Assembly: GCF_900116295.1 (NCBI RefSeq) | Contig: NZ_FPAF01000002.1 | Coordinates: 124,001 to 188,000 of the forward strand | DNA length: 64,000 bases | Direction of reading: 5' to 3' | Source: Bacillus sp. 103mf | GTDB taxonomy: Bacteria; Bacillota; Bacilli; Bacillales; Bacillaceae_G | Shown: positions 41,765 to 50,529 of the stretch, in pieces | How the letters are laid out: each line of letters opens with the position of its first letter | Numbering within the stretch: position 1 is the stretch's first letter | Made by a program: the position numbers and the translations under genes | Notes under the pieces: model-generated | The model's input: the letters and a program-made list of their open reading frames with translations, nothing else | Database searches by the model: none | What the model was told of the DNA's origin: nothing

Positions 41765-42394
41765 TTACATCACCGAACTTTTTGTCCCTTTAATCATTAA
41801 CAGTTTTACATGGTAGTTCATTAAGTACTCTAATCCCTCTAACCATTTTTTCGTTTCTTCTGGCGTTGTTCCCCATACAATTAATCCATAATTGTGAACA
41901 AGTACTGCTCCACCACCTTTAGTAAAGCAAGGCACACTCTCTTCTAACAAATTTGCAAATTTACTTTCATTTTCTACAATTGGAATTGTAATACCTGTAA
42001 TGCCTTCTTTCCCAAAAACACGTTCTACATTCCTCTGTTCAAATGTTACTTCCCCTTCTTTTCCATATAACTCCGACATTAAGTGACTATCAACTGTTTG
42101 TACTTGTAAAATACATTCCGCCTGACTTTTTTTATAAATATCTGCGTGCATAAATGATTCAGAAGCCGGTTTCTCATCAATCGCAAATACTGGTTCACAC
42201 GTACTGTTAACTACAATAAAATCATCTTCCACAAAGAGGCCTTTATCTTTTCCCTCTATATTAACTAAAAATGTAAGCGGATCTTTAGACGTACGTATCG
42301 ATAAACTAATTTTTGTCCCATAAAACCAATCGCGAAGAGCCAATTCCATCTTAATATCCCGTAATTCTTTCCATTTCTTTAAAAACAATAACAC
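41765..42394 (-). CDS. MtnB-like class II aldolase fold protein lacking metal ligands
   Basis: A 209-residue protein whose whole length follows methylthioribulose-1-phosphate dehydratase (MtnB): KKWKELRDIKMELALRDWFY, PLTFLVNIEGKDKGLFVEDD, and a C-terminal LIVWGTTPEETKKWLEGLEY. The zinc ligands are gone: the expected HVH is QVQ (LQVQTVDS, about residues 97-104), the downstream NHG is NYG (VHNYGLIVWG), and the phosphate-loop GTSGN is GTKIS. It is probably a pseudoenzyme with a regulatory or binding role, not an MtnB. The start is GTG 42394 after GGGGGTGA. Confidence 0.8.
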   Translation of the reverse strand: MLLFLKKWKELRDIKMELALRDWFYGTKISLSIRTSKDPLTFLVNIEGKDKGLFVEDDFIVVNSTCEPVFAIDEKPASESFMHADIYKKSQAECILQVQTVDSHLMSELYGKEGEVTFEQRNVERVFGKEGITGITIPIVENESKFANLLEESVPCFTKGGGAVLVHNYGLIVWGTTPEETKKWLEGLEYLMNYHVKLLMIKGTKSSVM

Positions 42395-42538
42395 ATTGTC
42401 ACCCCCGTATTGTTATCTTCTATTTTTATGTAAAAGGCAGTATTTTTAGATAATTCGAAAAATTTAATTGAATTATCACATGAGAACACCTTTTTGTCAA
42501 TACGCTTTCGCCATGTTCCCTAAACTTTATCCAAATAA

Positions 42539-42568
42539 AAAGAGCCCTATTATAGAGCTCTTTTATTT
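42539..42568 (-). terminator. Intrinsic terminator
   Basis: Stem AAAGAGCCCT/AGAGCTCTTT (imperfect) with T runs on the minus side, at the 3' end of the small 40-residue gene. Confidence 0.6.
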
Positions 42569-42672
42569 ATCATAATTTGCAGCATAGCATTCTTCTCTTG
42601 TTCATTAATAATGCGTAATTTCCGCAGTATATATGCATATAAAATGATCTTCTCATGCACTCTTTTCTTCAC
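42550..42672 (-). CDS. Small helical protein, unknown function
   Basis: A 40-residue frame starting at GTG 42672, five bases after AAGGGAG, and running into a terminator. The product begins MKKRVHEKIILYAYILRKLR and is one or two amphipathic helices rich in Lys, Ile and Leu. The longer frame to 42813 has no ribosome-binding site. I do not recognise it; the well-spaced start and terminator are the only evidence that it is real. Confidence 0.45.
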   Translation of the reverse strand: MKKRVHEKIILYAYILRKLRIINEQEKNAMLQIMINKRAL

Positions 42673-42845
42673 CTCTACTCCCTTCTTTCCTTTAACCAAC
42701 TTTTTTTCTATTGGTAAATTATATGAGCAGTAAGAGAAAAAGTGTCCTTTTTTTTGTAAATTCAACTTCTTGTGAATGTTGTTTTTTTCCATATATATGC
42801 CTATACTAAACAATGTAATTTTAAATTAAAGTTGAGGGTTAAAAT

Positions 42846-44612
42846 ATGAACATTATTATTAGTACGTTAAACGCAAAGTACATCCATACAAACCTAGCAA
42901 TTCGTTATATTAAGGCATATGCCCAGCCAGAATTTGATCTCGAGATGGCTGAATATACGATTAACGATCCTGCCATGAATATTGTTACGGATTTACATAG
43001 GCGCAAGCCGGATGTAATAGGATTTAGCTGTTATATTTGGAACATCGAAGAAACAATTGAAGTCATTCAAATGCTTAAAAAGATTAATCCAAATCTTATT
43101 ATTTTTGTTGGTGGTCCAGAAGTTACATACGATGTGCCACATTGGCTAAAACGTGTTCCTGAAATTGATTTTATTATTATCGGTGAAGGAGAAATGGCTG
43201 TAAAAAATCTTCTATTTGAAATACAAAGCACACAGCAATTTGAAAATCTTGACGGTATTGGATTTAGAAAAGATGATGGTACCTATGTAATCAAACCACA
43301 ACGTGAAAAACTAAATTTAAAAGAATTACCATCTCCATATCGTTTCCCAGAAGATATTCCACATTTAAGTAAACGCATTACCTATATCGAGACGAGCCGT
43401 GGTTGTCCGTTTAGCTGTCAATTTTGTTTATCTTCTATTGAGGTCGGCGTCCGTTACTTCGATCGTGAACGTATTAAAGAAGATATTCGCTATTTAATGC
43501 AAAATGGTGCACGTATTATTAAATTCGTCGATCGTACTTTTAACATTAGCCGTAGCTACGCAATGGAAATGTTTCAATTTTTAATTGACGAACACGTAGA
43601 TGGAACCGTATTTCAATTTGAAATCACAGCTGATATTATGAGGCCCGAGGTCATTGAATTTTTAAATACACACGCTCCCCCAGGTTTGTTCCGCTTTGAG
43701 ATCGGTGTACAATCTACAAATGATCAAACGAACGACCTTGTAAAACGACGTCAAAACTTTGAGAAATTGACAAGAACCGTTACAATGGTTCGCGATGGAC
43801 AGAAAATCGATCAACATTTAGATTTAATTGCCGGACTTCCTGAAGAAGACTATCAATCCTTCCGAAAAACATTTAATGATGTCTTTGCATTAAGACCAGA
43901 AGAATTACAACTTGGCTTTTTAAAATTGCTGCGTGGTACAGGGCTTCGACTTCGCGCAAATGATCATCAATATATATACATGGAGAATGCACCGTATGAA
44001 ATGCTTGGAAATAATGTACTATCATTCGATGATATTATTCGAATTAAACAAGTTGAAGATGTATTAGAAAAATATTGGAATGCCCATCGTATGGACAACA
44101 CTGTGTCATATATCGTATCCCATGTATTTGATACACCTTTTGACTTCTTTCAAGAATTTGGCTCTTACTGGGATACACAAGGGTGGATACGAATTGGACA
44201 CCAACTAGAAGATTTATTCCAACGCCTGTATCAGTTTTTACAATCAAGAAAAACTGCAAAACTCCATATAATTAAAGGGTTAATGACAATTGATTATTTA
44301 CAAAATCATAAATATCGCCCACGTAAATCATGGACAACAGAACAAAGGAAGAAAGAAGAAGTAAATGCCTACTATAAAAGAATTTTAGAACAACCAAGTA
44401 TTCTAGGAGATAAATTTGCTGTTCTTCAATTGATGGAAAAAGACTTGTATAAACACACGATTGTAGAGCATATACCATTTGATTACCACCATTACATGAA
44501 GCATGGTGAAATGATTTCAAACCCTTCTTTCGTTGTTGCCTACTACAATCCGAAAACGACACAATGTGAATTATACGCAGCTAGTGTCAGCGCATTATCA
44601 ACATTAAAATAA
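42846..44612 (+). CDS. B12-binding/radical-SAM protein (DUF4080)
   Basis: A 588-residue protein. An N-terminal cobalamin-binding domain (residues 1-140, with FVGGPEVTYD and IIIGEGEMAVKNLL) precedes the radical-SAM domain with the cluster motif SRGCPFSCQFCLS (Cys-x3-Cys-x2-Cys, about residues 181-193) and a C-terminal DUF4080 region of about 200 residues. Enzymes of this layout methylate or rearrange unreactive positions; the substrate of this widespread Bacillus family is unknown. ATG 42846 follows GAGGGTT. It is a single-gene unit with a strong terminator. Confidence 0.92.
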   Translation: MNIIISTLNAKYIHTNLAIRYIKAYAQPEFDLEMAEYTINDPAMNIVTDLHRRKPDVIGFSCYIWNIEETIEVIQMLKKINPNLIIFVGGPEVTYDVPHWLKRVPEIDFIIIGEGEMAVKNLLFEIQSTQQFENLDGIGFRKDDGTYVIKPQREKLNLKELPSPYRFPEDIPHLSKRITYIETSRGCPFSCQFCLSSIEVGVRYFDRERIKEDIRYLMQNGARIIKFVDRTFNISRSYAMEMFQFLIDEHVDGTVFQFEITADIMRPEVIEFLNTHAPPGLFRFEIGVQSTNDQTNDLVKRRQNFEKLTRTVTMVRDGQKIDQHLDLIAGLPEEDYQSFRKTFNDVFALRPEELQLGFLKLLRGTGLRLRANDHQYIYMENAPYEMLGNNVLSFDDIIRIKQVEDVLEKYWNAHRMDNTVSYIVSHVFDTPFDFFQEFGSYWDTQGWIRIGHQLEDLFQRLYQFLQSRKTAKLHIIKGLMTIDYLQNHKYRPRKSWTTEQRKKEEVNAYYKRILEQPSILGDKFAVLQLMEKDLYKHTIVEHIPFDYHHYMKHGEMISNPSFVVAYYNPKTTQCELYAASVSALSTLK

Positions 44613-44614
44613 AC

Positions 44615-44661
44615 AGTCAGAAAAAATGAGACGTTTGTAAAAACGCCTCATTTTTTCTGAC
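44615..44661. terminator. Perfect 15-bp bidirectional terminator
   Basis: GTCAGAAAAAATGAG pairs exactly with CTCATTTTTTCTGAC (a 15-base loop), followed by CTTTTTTTG on the plus strand. On the minus strand it contains the stop codon of the SASP-like gene. Confidence 0.85.
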
Positions 44662-44800
44662 CTTTTTTTGAATTACGATTTGCATATTTTGCAACATCTT
44701 CATTTTCGTACTCTACTGCAAATTCCGCATCTGGCAAGCTTTCTTTTGGAGTTTGATTGTTCTTTGCAGCTGCGTTACGACTCACCTTTCGTTTTACCAT
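44648..44800 (-). CDS. Small basic protein, SASP-like
   Basis: A 50-residue protein starting at ATG 44800, 7-8 bases after AAGGAG. It is rich in Lys, Asn and Ala; the segment DAEFAVEYENEDVAKYANRN is reminiscent of gamma-type small acid-soluble spore proteins (EFATET-x-QAVKQ-N pattern) and of YfhD. The match is by pattern only. The TGA stop lies inside the terminator stem shared with the B12 radical-SAM gene. Its upstream region is occupied by a repeat fragment starting 22 bases before the ATG. Confidence 0.55.
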   Translation of the reverse strand: MVKRKVSRNAAAKNNQTPKESLPDAEFAVEYENEDVAKYANRNSKKGQKK

Positions 44801-44821
44801 ACGAAACACTCCTTACTTCTT

Positions 44822-45000
44822 TATATAAAGTGAACTTTCCAGTAGTGGAGGTTTCACTTATTTCCTTCGCTTTCTCTTTTTGTTTTAAACCTTGCATGTG
44901 ACAGAAAAAGTCCCTGACTACTTCTATACATAGCCGGCCCTATCTAAAGAGAAAGAGGATTTTATATAATGCTTGTAATACTAATATGGACATCAAGACC
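44822..45000 (-). repeat. bcr1-like remnant joined to truncated MITE-like repeat
   Basis: ATAAAGTGAACTTTCCAGTAGTGGAGG (44825-44851) and GTTTCACTTAT form the two ends of a bcr1-like element collapsed to about 38 bases. Directly following is a partial inverted copy of the CGGTCAGGGCCTTTTTCT family (about 44880-44970). Confidence 0.55.
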
Positions 45001-45057
45001 CCACTCTATAAATGGTAACTGTTAACAAGTTGTGAATACGCAATGTGAGGAAATGCT

Positions 45058-45336
45058 ATAAAGTGAAACTTTAATCAGTGGGGGTTTTCTTCATCACCCA
45101 CTGATTATCAGCCCTCACCAATCGGGCGCATGCCAGCTGTTTATCTCCCACCTAACTTCTTAAGAAAAGCGGAAGTGGCTCGTTCAGAATGTGAGAGGGA
45201 TGGAGCTTCTGACGTAGAGGTTTTTTTACCTCGTAGGAAGAAGCGAAGCCATCGAACATTCTAGCCACTGGAGCTGGACAATGCTTTCGCTGCATTTTGA
45301 GGTGGGAGTATTACTGCTCAAAAATAGCGGGATAAA
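45058..45336 (-). repeat. Composite bcr1-like repeat with nested insert, 279 bp
   Basis: Inverted copy bounded by ATAAA (45058-45062 and 45332-45336). It includes the ATCGGGCGCATGCCAG region and one copy of the palindromic insert (GAAAAGCGGAAGTGGCTCG to CCACTGGAGCTGGACAA). Confidence 0.85.
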
Positions 45337-45359
45337 ACAGGAAGGTCTATACACCTTTC

Positions 45360-45553
45360 TATATAAATACAAGTTGAAAACCTGACATAAAACACCTTTT
45401 TTTTAGATGGGCGAGATCATCTGGCCGTGATAGAAGCGGTCAGGTCCTGTTTTTTCCACGTGCTATGTTTAAAACAAAAGGACAAAGCGAGTACAAATGA
45501 GGCTATATTCTGCATGGCTGCCTTATATGTCGAAAAATTAAAATGGGTTTAGA
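45360..45553 (+). repeat. MITE-like dispersed repeat
   Basis: Full copy immediately after the composite bcr1-like element. Left end TATATAAATACAAGTTG, right end GTCGAAAAATTAAAATGGG; core GCGGTCAGGTCCTG has a few changes. Confidence 0.7.
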
Positions 45554-45580
45554 TACTTTAATAAACAAGGAGCGATGAAT

Positions 45581-45916
45581 GTGAAGAAAAAGCAACCTAT
45601 CGACTCTCCGATTCTTGATGAAACAATTCCGCATCAAATGAATTTCCCTTCGTTTAAAGGAACTGGCATCACAATGCAACAACCATTCATCAATGAATAT
45701 GACGTGATTATTGGCGATAGCCAATATAACTCAGAAAATAGCCCTCTAAATCATTGGAACGATGATATCGATCCTGCTATTATGTCTGGAAACCAATGGG
45801 TACATCCAACTAATGATATCGGTTGGATTGCTGAAGAAAACCAAGAGTTACTATCCAAAAATAATAGTGATGCAGAAGATATTTTTATGCATCCACAGTT
45901 TGGTATTAATGATTAA
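45581..45916 (+). CDS. DUF3905-like protein
   Basis: A 111-residue acidic soluble protein. The most striking part is WVHPTNDIGWIAEENQELL (about residues 73-91), which I associate with the DUF3905 family of Bacillus proteins of unknown function; this is recalled and not certain. The start is probably GTG 45581, eight bases after AAGGAG; ATG 45575 is only two bases from that site. The promoter region is made up of the MITE-like repeat, so the repeat may shape its expression. It ends in a perfect terminator. Confidence 0.6.
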   Translation: MKKKQPIDSPILDETIPHQMNFPSFKGTGITMQQPFINEYDVIIGDSQYNSENSPLNHWNDDIDPAIMSGNQWVHPTNDIGWIAEENQELLSKNNSDAEDIFMHPQFGIND

Positions 45917-45917
45917 T

Positions 45918-45960
45918 ATAGAAAAGCGATTCTATTTTACAAAATAGAATCGCTTTTCTT
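45918..45960. terminator. Bidirectional terminator
   Basis: Perfect 18-bp stem AGAAAAGCGATTCTATTT/AAATAGAATCGCTTTTCT with a short loop, between the DUF3905-like gene and the convergent K+ transporter gene. Confidence 0.85.
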
Positions 45961-47308
45961 ATCCAATAATAATCCGCTCTTTCGGATATTTATATCGAGG
46001 AGGTCTCTCTCTTCCCCCAATCACCAATATGAACGTTAAAATACCAATCCGCCCGATAAACATAAGCACAATTAATACTAACTTTCCAATTGTTGTGAGT
46101 TCTGATGTAATCCCCGTCGATAATCCAGTCGTTCCAAACGCTGAACACACTTCTACGACGAGGTTCATTAATGGAAATGATTCCGTTATACATAAAATAA
46201 ATATTGCTACCGCACATAACAAAGCACCCATCAATGCAACAACAAACGATTTTACAATATCTTCTTCATGTAATTGTCTCCCGAATACACGTACACTTCT
46301 ACTACCTTTTGCAAAGTTATACAATACGAGGATACTAACAGCAAATGTTGTTGTACGAATACCACCGCCAACAGAACTTGGCGAAGCGCCAATAAACATT
46401 AATATACTCATAAAGAAAAGTGTCGGAGGCGAAAATTCCTGAATATCCATCGTTGCTAAACCGCCACTTCTTGTCGTAACAGATTGAAACAATGTATAAA
46501 ACAGCATTTCACCCCATGATTTCCCATGTAAAAAATGATCCCATTCTAACAAAAAAATAACGACTGTTCCAACAATAACTAAAGAAAAGAACGTTGTCGT
46601 TGTAAGTTTTGTAAATAATGAAAATCGAAATAATTTCTCTCTCTTTCTACTCATATATTGCTTAATCTCAATTAATACAGGAAAACCAATTGCACCTAAA
46701 ATAATGAGAAACATATGTATAATTTGTACAATATAATCTTTTTGATACGGTATAAGCGATTGGCCCGTCAAATCAAATCCACCATTCGTTGTCGCACTAA
46801 CTGCTGCAAAAAAACCATGAAAATACGCTTCCTTCCAGCTAGGAAAGTAATGTAAAAATCTTGTCCCTAATAAAAGTGCACCAAGCAATTCAATCGAAAC
46901 AATCAATATTAAAATAGAGCGCATTAAATGAACAAGTCCTGCTAAATTCCCTTGATTTTGATCTGCCATAATTAATCGCCGCTGCTGCAAACCTATTTTC
47001 TTCCCTGTAATCATCCAAACAAACGTGCCAAGTGCCATAATGCCAAGTCCGCCTAATTGTAAAACAAGTGCTAATATAACGATACCTGCTGTATTAAATG
47101 TATCTGGAATCGACACGGTAGATAAACCGGTTACACTTACTGCACTAACAGATATAAATAAAGCATCAATAAACGTCCACTTCACTCCTGGTTTAATAAC
47201 AAATGGCATGCTTAATAATAAAACAGATACAATCACAGCAATGCCATAAAATACAGCAATGAGCTGTACTGGCCTTAAACGTTGTAACCATTTTCTAATA
47301 GCTTTCAT
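45959..47308 (-). CDS. TrkH/KtrB-type potassium uptake protein
   Basis: A 449-residue membrane subunit of a Ktr K+ uptake system. The four M-P-M repeats carry the filter sequences SVTGLSTV, SATTNGGFDL, SVTTRSGGLA and SAFGTTGLSTG, each with the central Gly. Ktr systems need a cytosolic KtrA/KtrC RCK subunit, which is not encoded in this window, as often for KtrD-type genes. ATG 47308 is preceded by GAAGTGATGGA-type weak site. Confidence 0.93.
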   Translation of the reverse strand: MKAIRKWLQRLRPVQLIAVFYGIAVIVSVLLLSMPFVIKPGVKWTFIDALFISVSAVSVTGLSTVSIPDTFNTAGIVILALVLQLGGLGIMALGTFVWMITGKKIGLQQRRLIMADQNQGNLAGLVHLMRSILILIVSIELLGALLLGTRFLHYFPSWKEAYFHGFFAAVSATTNGGFDLTGQSLIPYQKDYIVQIIHMFLIILGAIGFPVLIEIKQYMSRKREKLFRFSLFTKLTTTTFFSLVIVGTVVIFLLEWDHFLHGKSWGEMLFYTLFQSVTTRSGGLATMDIQEFSPPTLFFMSILMFIGASPSSVGGGIRTTTFAVSILVLYNFAKGSRSVRVFGRQLHEEDIVKSFVVALMGALLCAVAIFILCITESFPLMNLVVEVCSAFGTTGLSTGITSELTTIGKLVLIVLMFIGRIGILTFILVIGGRERPPRYKYPKERIIIG

Positions 47309-47480
47309 TCCATCACTTCTTTAACTTTTTTTGCTTAAAATACTTTAAAATCCGAACTACTACCAATAACGAGCACATCACATATCATATCATTTTCCAA
47401 CATTTCATAACAAGGTATAGACTTTAATGTTTAAGCAGTGACTACGCTGACATGCCCAACATACTCTGTAACAGTTGCAA

Positions 47481-47725
47481 GCTCCCACTGATTATCAACC
47501 CTCACCAATCGGGCGCATGCCAGCAGTTTATCCCCCACCTAACTTCTTAAGAAAAGCGGAAGTGACTCGTTCAGAATGTGAGGGGGATGGAGCTTCTGAC
47601 GTAGAGGGGGTTTTTTACCTCGTAGGAAGAAGCGAAGCTACCGAACATTCTAGCCACTGGAGCTGGACAATGCTTTCGCTGAATTTTGAGGTGGGAGTAT
47701 TACTGCCCAAAACTAGCGGGATAAA
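47481..47725 (-). repeat. Truncated composite bcr1-like repeat
   Basis: It ends with ATAAA at 47721-47725 after CTAGCGGG and contains the palindromic insert, but the left end (ATAAAGTGAAAC) is missing: the element begins with CCCACTGATTATCAACCC. The nested insert matches the 45058 copy closely. Confidence 0.75.
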
Positions 47726-47781
47726 AAAATCCAGCTAGTTTTCACTAACTGGATAACTTCCTTTTCTCTCACTATCAATCC

Positions 47782-48867
47782 CTAGTTGGAACGTTCTTCA
47801 AGCCAATTGCCGACTGTTGGATATGTTTGTTTTACCGCTGTTCCTCCATACACAATTGACATATGCCCCGTTGGAATACATACATACTGCTTATCAACGC
47901 TAGAAATATGATCTAATAAAGCTTCCACTTGGCATGGAAGGGCAATATGATCACGTTTCGCAGAAATATTTAATACATTTGCCTTAATATTTTCCAACTT
48001 CACCTGCCTGCCGCGAATCATAAGTTCACCTTTAACTAGTTTATTTTTTTGATAAAATTCCCGAATCCATTGACGGTATGCTTCTCCTGGAAAAGGGATC
48101 CCATCTGCAACCCATTTTTGAACTAATCTCCAACTTTCTACAAACTGTTCATTTTCTGAACGATCAAGAAGCGCTACATACGGACCGACAAAATTCGAAA
48201 TCGGCTTTAACATTTTATTTCCAAAGTCAATCATTTCTGGAGGTATATTTCCAAATGTATCCACTGCTTTATCTAAGTTAAAATATTTTTCATCTAATAG
48301 CGGTCCATATAACCCTGTATCAGAGAAATCAAATGGACTCGTCATAAAAATTAAATTACGAATTGGCATATGCGGGTGCAGTGCAGCGTAAATAGAAGTT
48401 AATGTTCCTCCCATGCAATAACCAAGCAAAGAAATTTCTTCCGCATTTGCTGTACGCAATACCTTTTTCACAGCTTTTGCAATGTAATCGAGAACAAAAT
48501 CATCAAATTTCAAATGACTATCTTCTAAACCAAACGTTCCCCAATCTAGCATATACACATCAAAACCACGGTCCACTAAATATTCCACTAAACTATTCCC
48601 TGGTGTTAAATCCATAATATAAGGCTTATTAATAAGAGCATAAATTAACAAAATAGGAACAGAATGTGTCTTTTCTTTCTTTGGAATGTAACGATATAAT
48701 TTCGTCTTATTTTTCGTCCAAATAACCTCTTTTGGCGTTAAGCCCACTTGCGGCTCTGGTTCACGAAGTAACACTTCACTTGCTCGTCTAAAGCGGTGAT
48801 ATGCTTTTCGATATTCCTCTGGATACAACTCTAATTGTTTTTCCCATTCTGCTCTGAGCATTGTCAT
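47782..48867 (-). CDS. phaC: Class IV polyhydroxyalkanoate synthase PhaC
   Basis: A 361-residue catalytic subunit that, with PhaR, polymerises 3-hydroxyacyl-CoA to PHA granules. The lipase-box-like nucleophile is LLGYCMGGTL (Cys, about residue 151), with Asp in ISAKRDHIALP and His in PTGHMSIVYGG completing the triad. ATG 48867 follows AAAGGAG with eight bases; extension to 48969 is not used. The length equals other class IV PhaC. A strong hairpin separates it from phaB. Confidence 0.97.
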   Translation of the reverse strand: MTMLRAEWEKQLELYPEEYRKAYHRFRRASEVLLREPEPQVGLTPKEVIWTKNKTKLYRYIPKKEKTHSVPILLIYALINKPYIMDLTPGNSLVEYLVDRGFDVYMLDWGTFGLEDSHLKFDDFVLDYIAKAVKKVLRTANAEEISLLGYCMGGTLTSIYAALHPHMPIRNLIFMTSPFDFSDTGLYGPLLDEKYFNLDKAVDTFGNIPPEMIDFGNKMLKPISNFVGPYVALLDRSENEQFVESWRLVQKWVADGIPFPGEAYRQWIREFYQKNKLVKGELMIRGRQVKLENIKANVLNISAKRDHIALPCQVEALLDHISSVDKQYVCIPTGHMSIVYGGTAVKQTYPTVGNWLEERSN

Positions 48868-48901
48868 GTTCGCAACTCCTTTATTTTTATTTTTTTTAGA
48901 A

Positions 48902-48942
48902 AGAAAGAAGTGCATACCTATCATAGACATGCACTTCTTTGT
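48902..48942 (-). terminator. Hairpin between phaB and phaC
   Basis: Perfect 12-bp stem AAAGAAGTGCAT/ATGCACTTCTTT with a 17-base loop, followed on the minus strand by CTTTCTAAAAAAAAT. It lacks a clean T run in the phaB-to-phaC direction, so it is likely an attenuator or stability element rather than a full terminator. Confidence 0.6.
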
Positions 48943-48949
48943 TGTTAGA

Positions 48950-49693
48950 TTACATATATAAACCGCCATTAATATTTAATTGCTGACCTGTAATGTACGC
49001 ACCATCTCGGCAAAGGTATATAACACCTTTTGCAATTTCATCAGCTTGTCCAAAACGTTTCTTCGGAATTTTAGCTACAATTTGTTCACGAACGTTTTCC
49101 GGAACTTCTGCTACCATCTCTGTATCAATAAAGCCTGGGCAAATCGCATTTACTGTTACATTTGTTCTTGCAAGTTCCAATGCTAAAGATTTTGTAAATC
49201 CAATCATACCAGCTTTTGCAGCTGAATAATTCGTCTGTCCAAATCCACCAGCTTGTCCAATAATAGAAGAGATACTAATAATTCGCCCTTCTTCCGCTTC
49301 CGTTATGTATGGAAGTGCAGCACTTGTTGTATTAAATACGCTACTTAAATTCACATCGATAACACGATCCCAATCTTCACGATTTAGCTTTTTAAATGTA
49401 CGATCTCTTGTGATTCCAGCATTATTAACTAAAATGTCTATTTTCCCAAAATGCTGTACTGTTTCTTCTACAAGGCGCTTTGCATCTTCTAACTTAGAAA
49501 CATCTGCTTGACAAGCATACACATCATGTCCTTCTTTTGCGAGCTCATTCACAAGGTTTTCAGCAGCATCTTTACTGCTATTGTAGTTAATCACTACTTT
49601 TGCACCTTCTGCCGCTAGTGCCACTGTAATTGCTTTTCCAATCCCCTTTGCTCCACCAGTTACAATTGCTACTTTTCCATGTAATTGAGCCAT
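48950..49693 (-). CDS. phaB: Acetoacetyl-CoA reductase PhaB
   Basis: A 247-residue NADPH-dependent short-chain dehydrogenase that makes (R)-3-hydroxybutyryl-CoA for PHA. Cofactor motif TGGAKGIGKAI (about residues 11-21), NNAGITRDRTF, active-site Ser (ISISSIIGQAGG) and YSAAKAGMIGFTKSLA. In B. cereus-group genomes it lies between phaR and phaC as here. Could also be called FabG-like, but the locus fixes the role. Confidence 0.95.
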   Translation of the reverse strand: MAQLHGKVAIVTGGAKGIGKAITVALAAEGAKVVINYNSSKDAAENLVNELAKEGHDVYACQADVSKLEDAKRLVEETVQHFGKIDILVNNAGITRDRTFKKLNREDWDRVIDVNLSSVFNTTSAALPYITEAEEGRIISISSIIGQAGGFGQTNYSAAKAGMIGFTKSLALELARTNVTVNAICPGFIDTEMVAEVPENVREQIVAKIPKKRFGQADEIAKGVIYLCRDGAYITGQQLNINGGLYM

Positions 49694-49847
49694 TTTTGCT
49701 CCCCCTTTGTTATAATTCGCGGCTACATGATGGATGGATTTCGCCTAGATGTACACCGCACAATGCATGTATACATTTATAAATAATATATCGCCCTAGA
49801 AAGAGGTTCTCCCTTCCGCTTTCGGAACGAATATATATTTAACGAAA

Positions 49848-50315
49848 TTATTTTTTATTATCTGGTTTCGCTTGTACTGCTGGCACTTGTAGTTTTTCTA
49901 ATATTCCATTTTGCCCTTCTAATAGCTCTAAAATTTTATCCAATTTATTTTCTAACGTCCGAATATCTTGTTTCACTTTTGTTACATCACGTTTTATTGT
50001 AGGTGATTGTCCAAGAGATTCTGTATTTTCCTCCAAAAACTCTTCAATATTGTCAACTTTGTTTTCTAAATTAATAACAAGAGTGGCAACTCGTGCAATA
50101 TCTTCTTGCGTTGGGATATTCACTTTCTCTAAATATCCCTTCGTTGCATCGTTCATCATCTTTTGATAAAACAAGTTCAAATCTAAAACGCTTCCCATCC
50201 ATGCAGAATACTCTTCTGTCTTGATTGTTTCACCAAGCGTTTTTCCCCAAAACTTTTCTGTCTGTTCGTAAACTTCCTTCCAAGCTTGTAGTGGATCGAG
50301 TTTTTGTTCAATCAC
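49848..50315 (-). CDS. phaR: PHA synthase subunit PhaR
   Basis: A 155-residue regulatory subunit of class IV PHA synthase, needed for PhaC activity. The N-terminal region (LDPLQAWKEVYEQTEKFWGK) and a long coiled-coil middle (about residues 60-140, LENKVDNIEEFLEENTESLG and LENKLDKILELLEGQNG) are typical. The start is GTG 50315 after AGGAGA. It heads phaRBC, divergent from phaQPJ. Confidence 0.95.
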   Translation of the reverse strand: MIEQKLDPLQAWKEVYEQTEKFWGKTLGETIKTEEYSAWMGSVLDLNLFYQKMMNDATKGYLEKVNIPTQEDIARVATLVINLENKVDNIEEFLEENTESLGQSPTIKRDVTKVKQDIRTLENKLDKILELLEGQNGILEKLQVPAVQAKPDNKK

Positions 50316-50447
50316 TTCTCCTACACTCCTTCATTTAGTTATTAAAACTAGAAAAACAATTGAAATAATTCAATCTATTCATTATTTTCCAATATTCTGA
50401 CTAAAAGTTCAAGGGTGTATTTATTTTTTCTATTTTCGAAAAATTCA

Positions 50448-50476
50448 TTGACAAAAAATACAGATAGGTGTAAATT
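50448..50476 (+). promoter_or_regulatory. Sigma-A promoter of phaQPJ
   Basis: TTGACA (50448-50453), 17 bases, TAAATT (50471-50476) with TG directly before, 53 bases upstream of phaQ. Confidence 0.7.
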
Positions 50477-50529
50477 GCACATATAAGAAAAAATTCCCAA
50501 CTAACTGATTCATGAGGTGATGCACAATC

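Noticed and set aside
47475-47738. 87-codon open frame (plus strand)
   Set aside because: It lies in the truncated composite repeat and has no ribosome-binding site.
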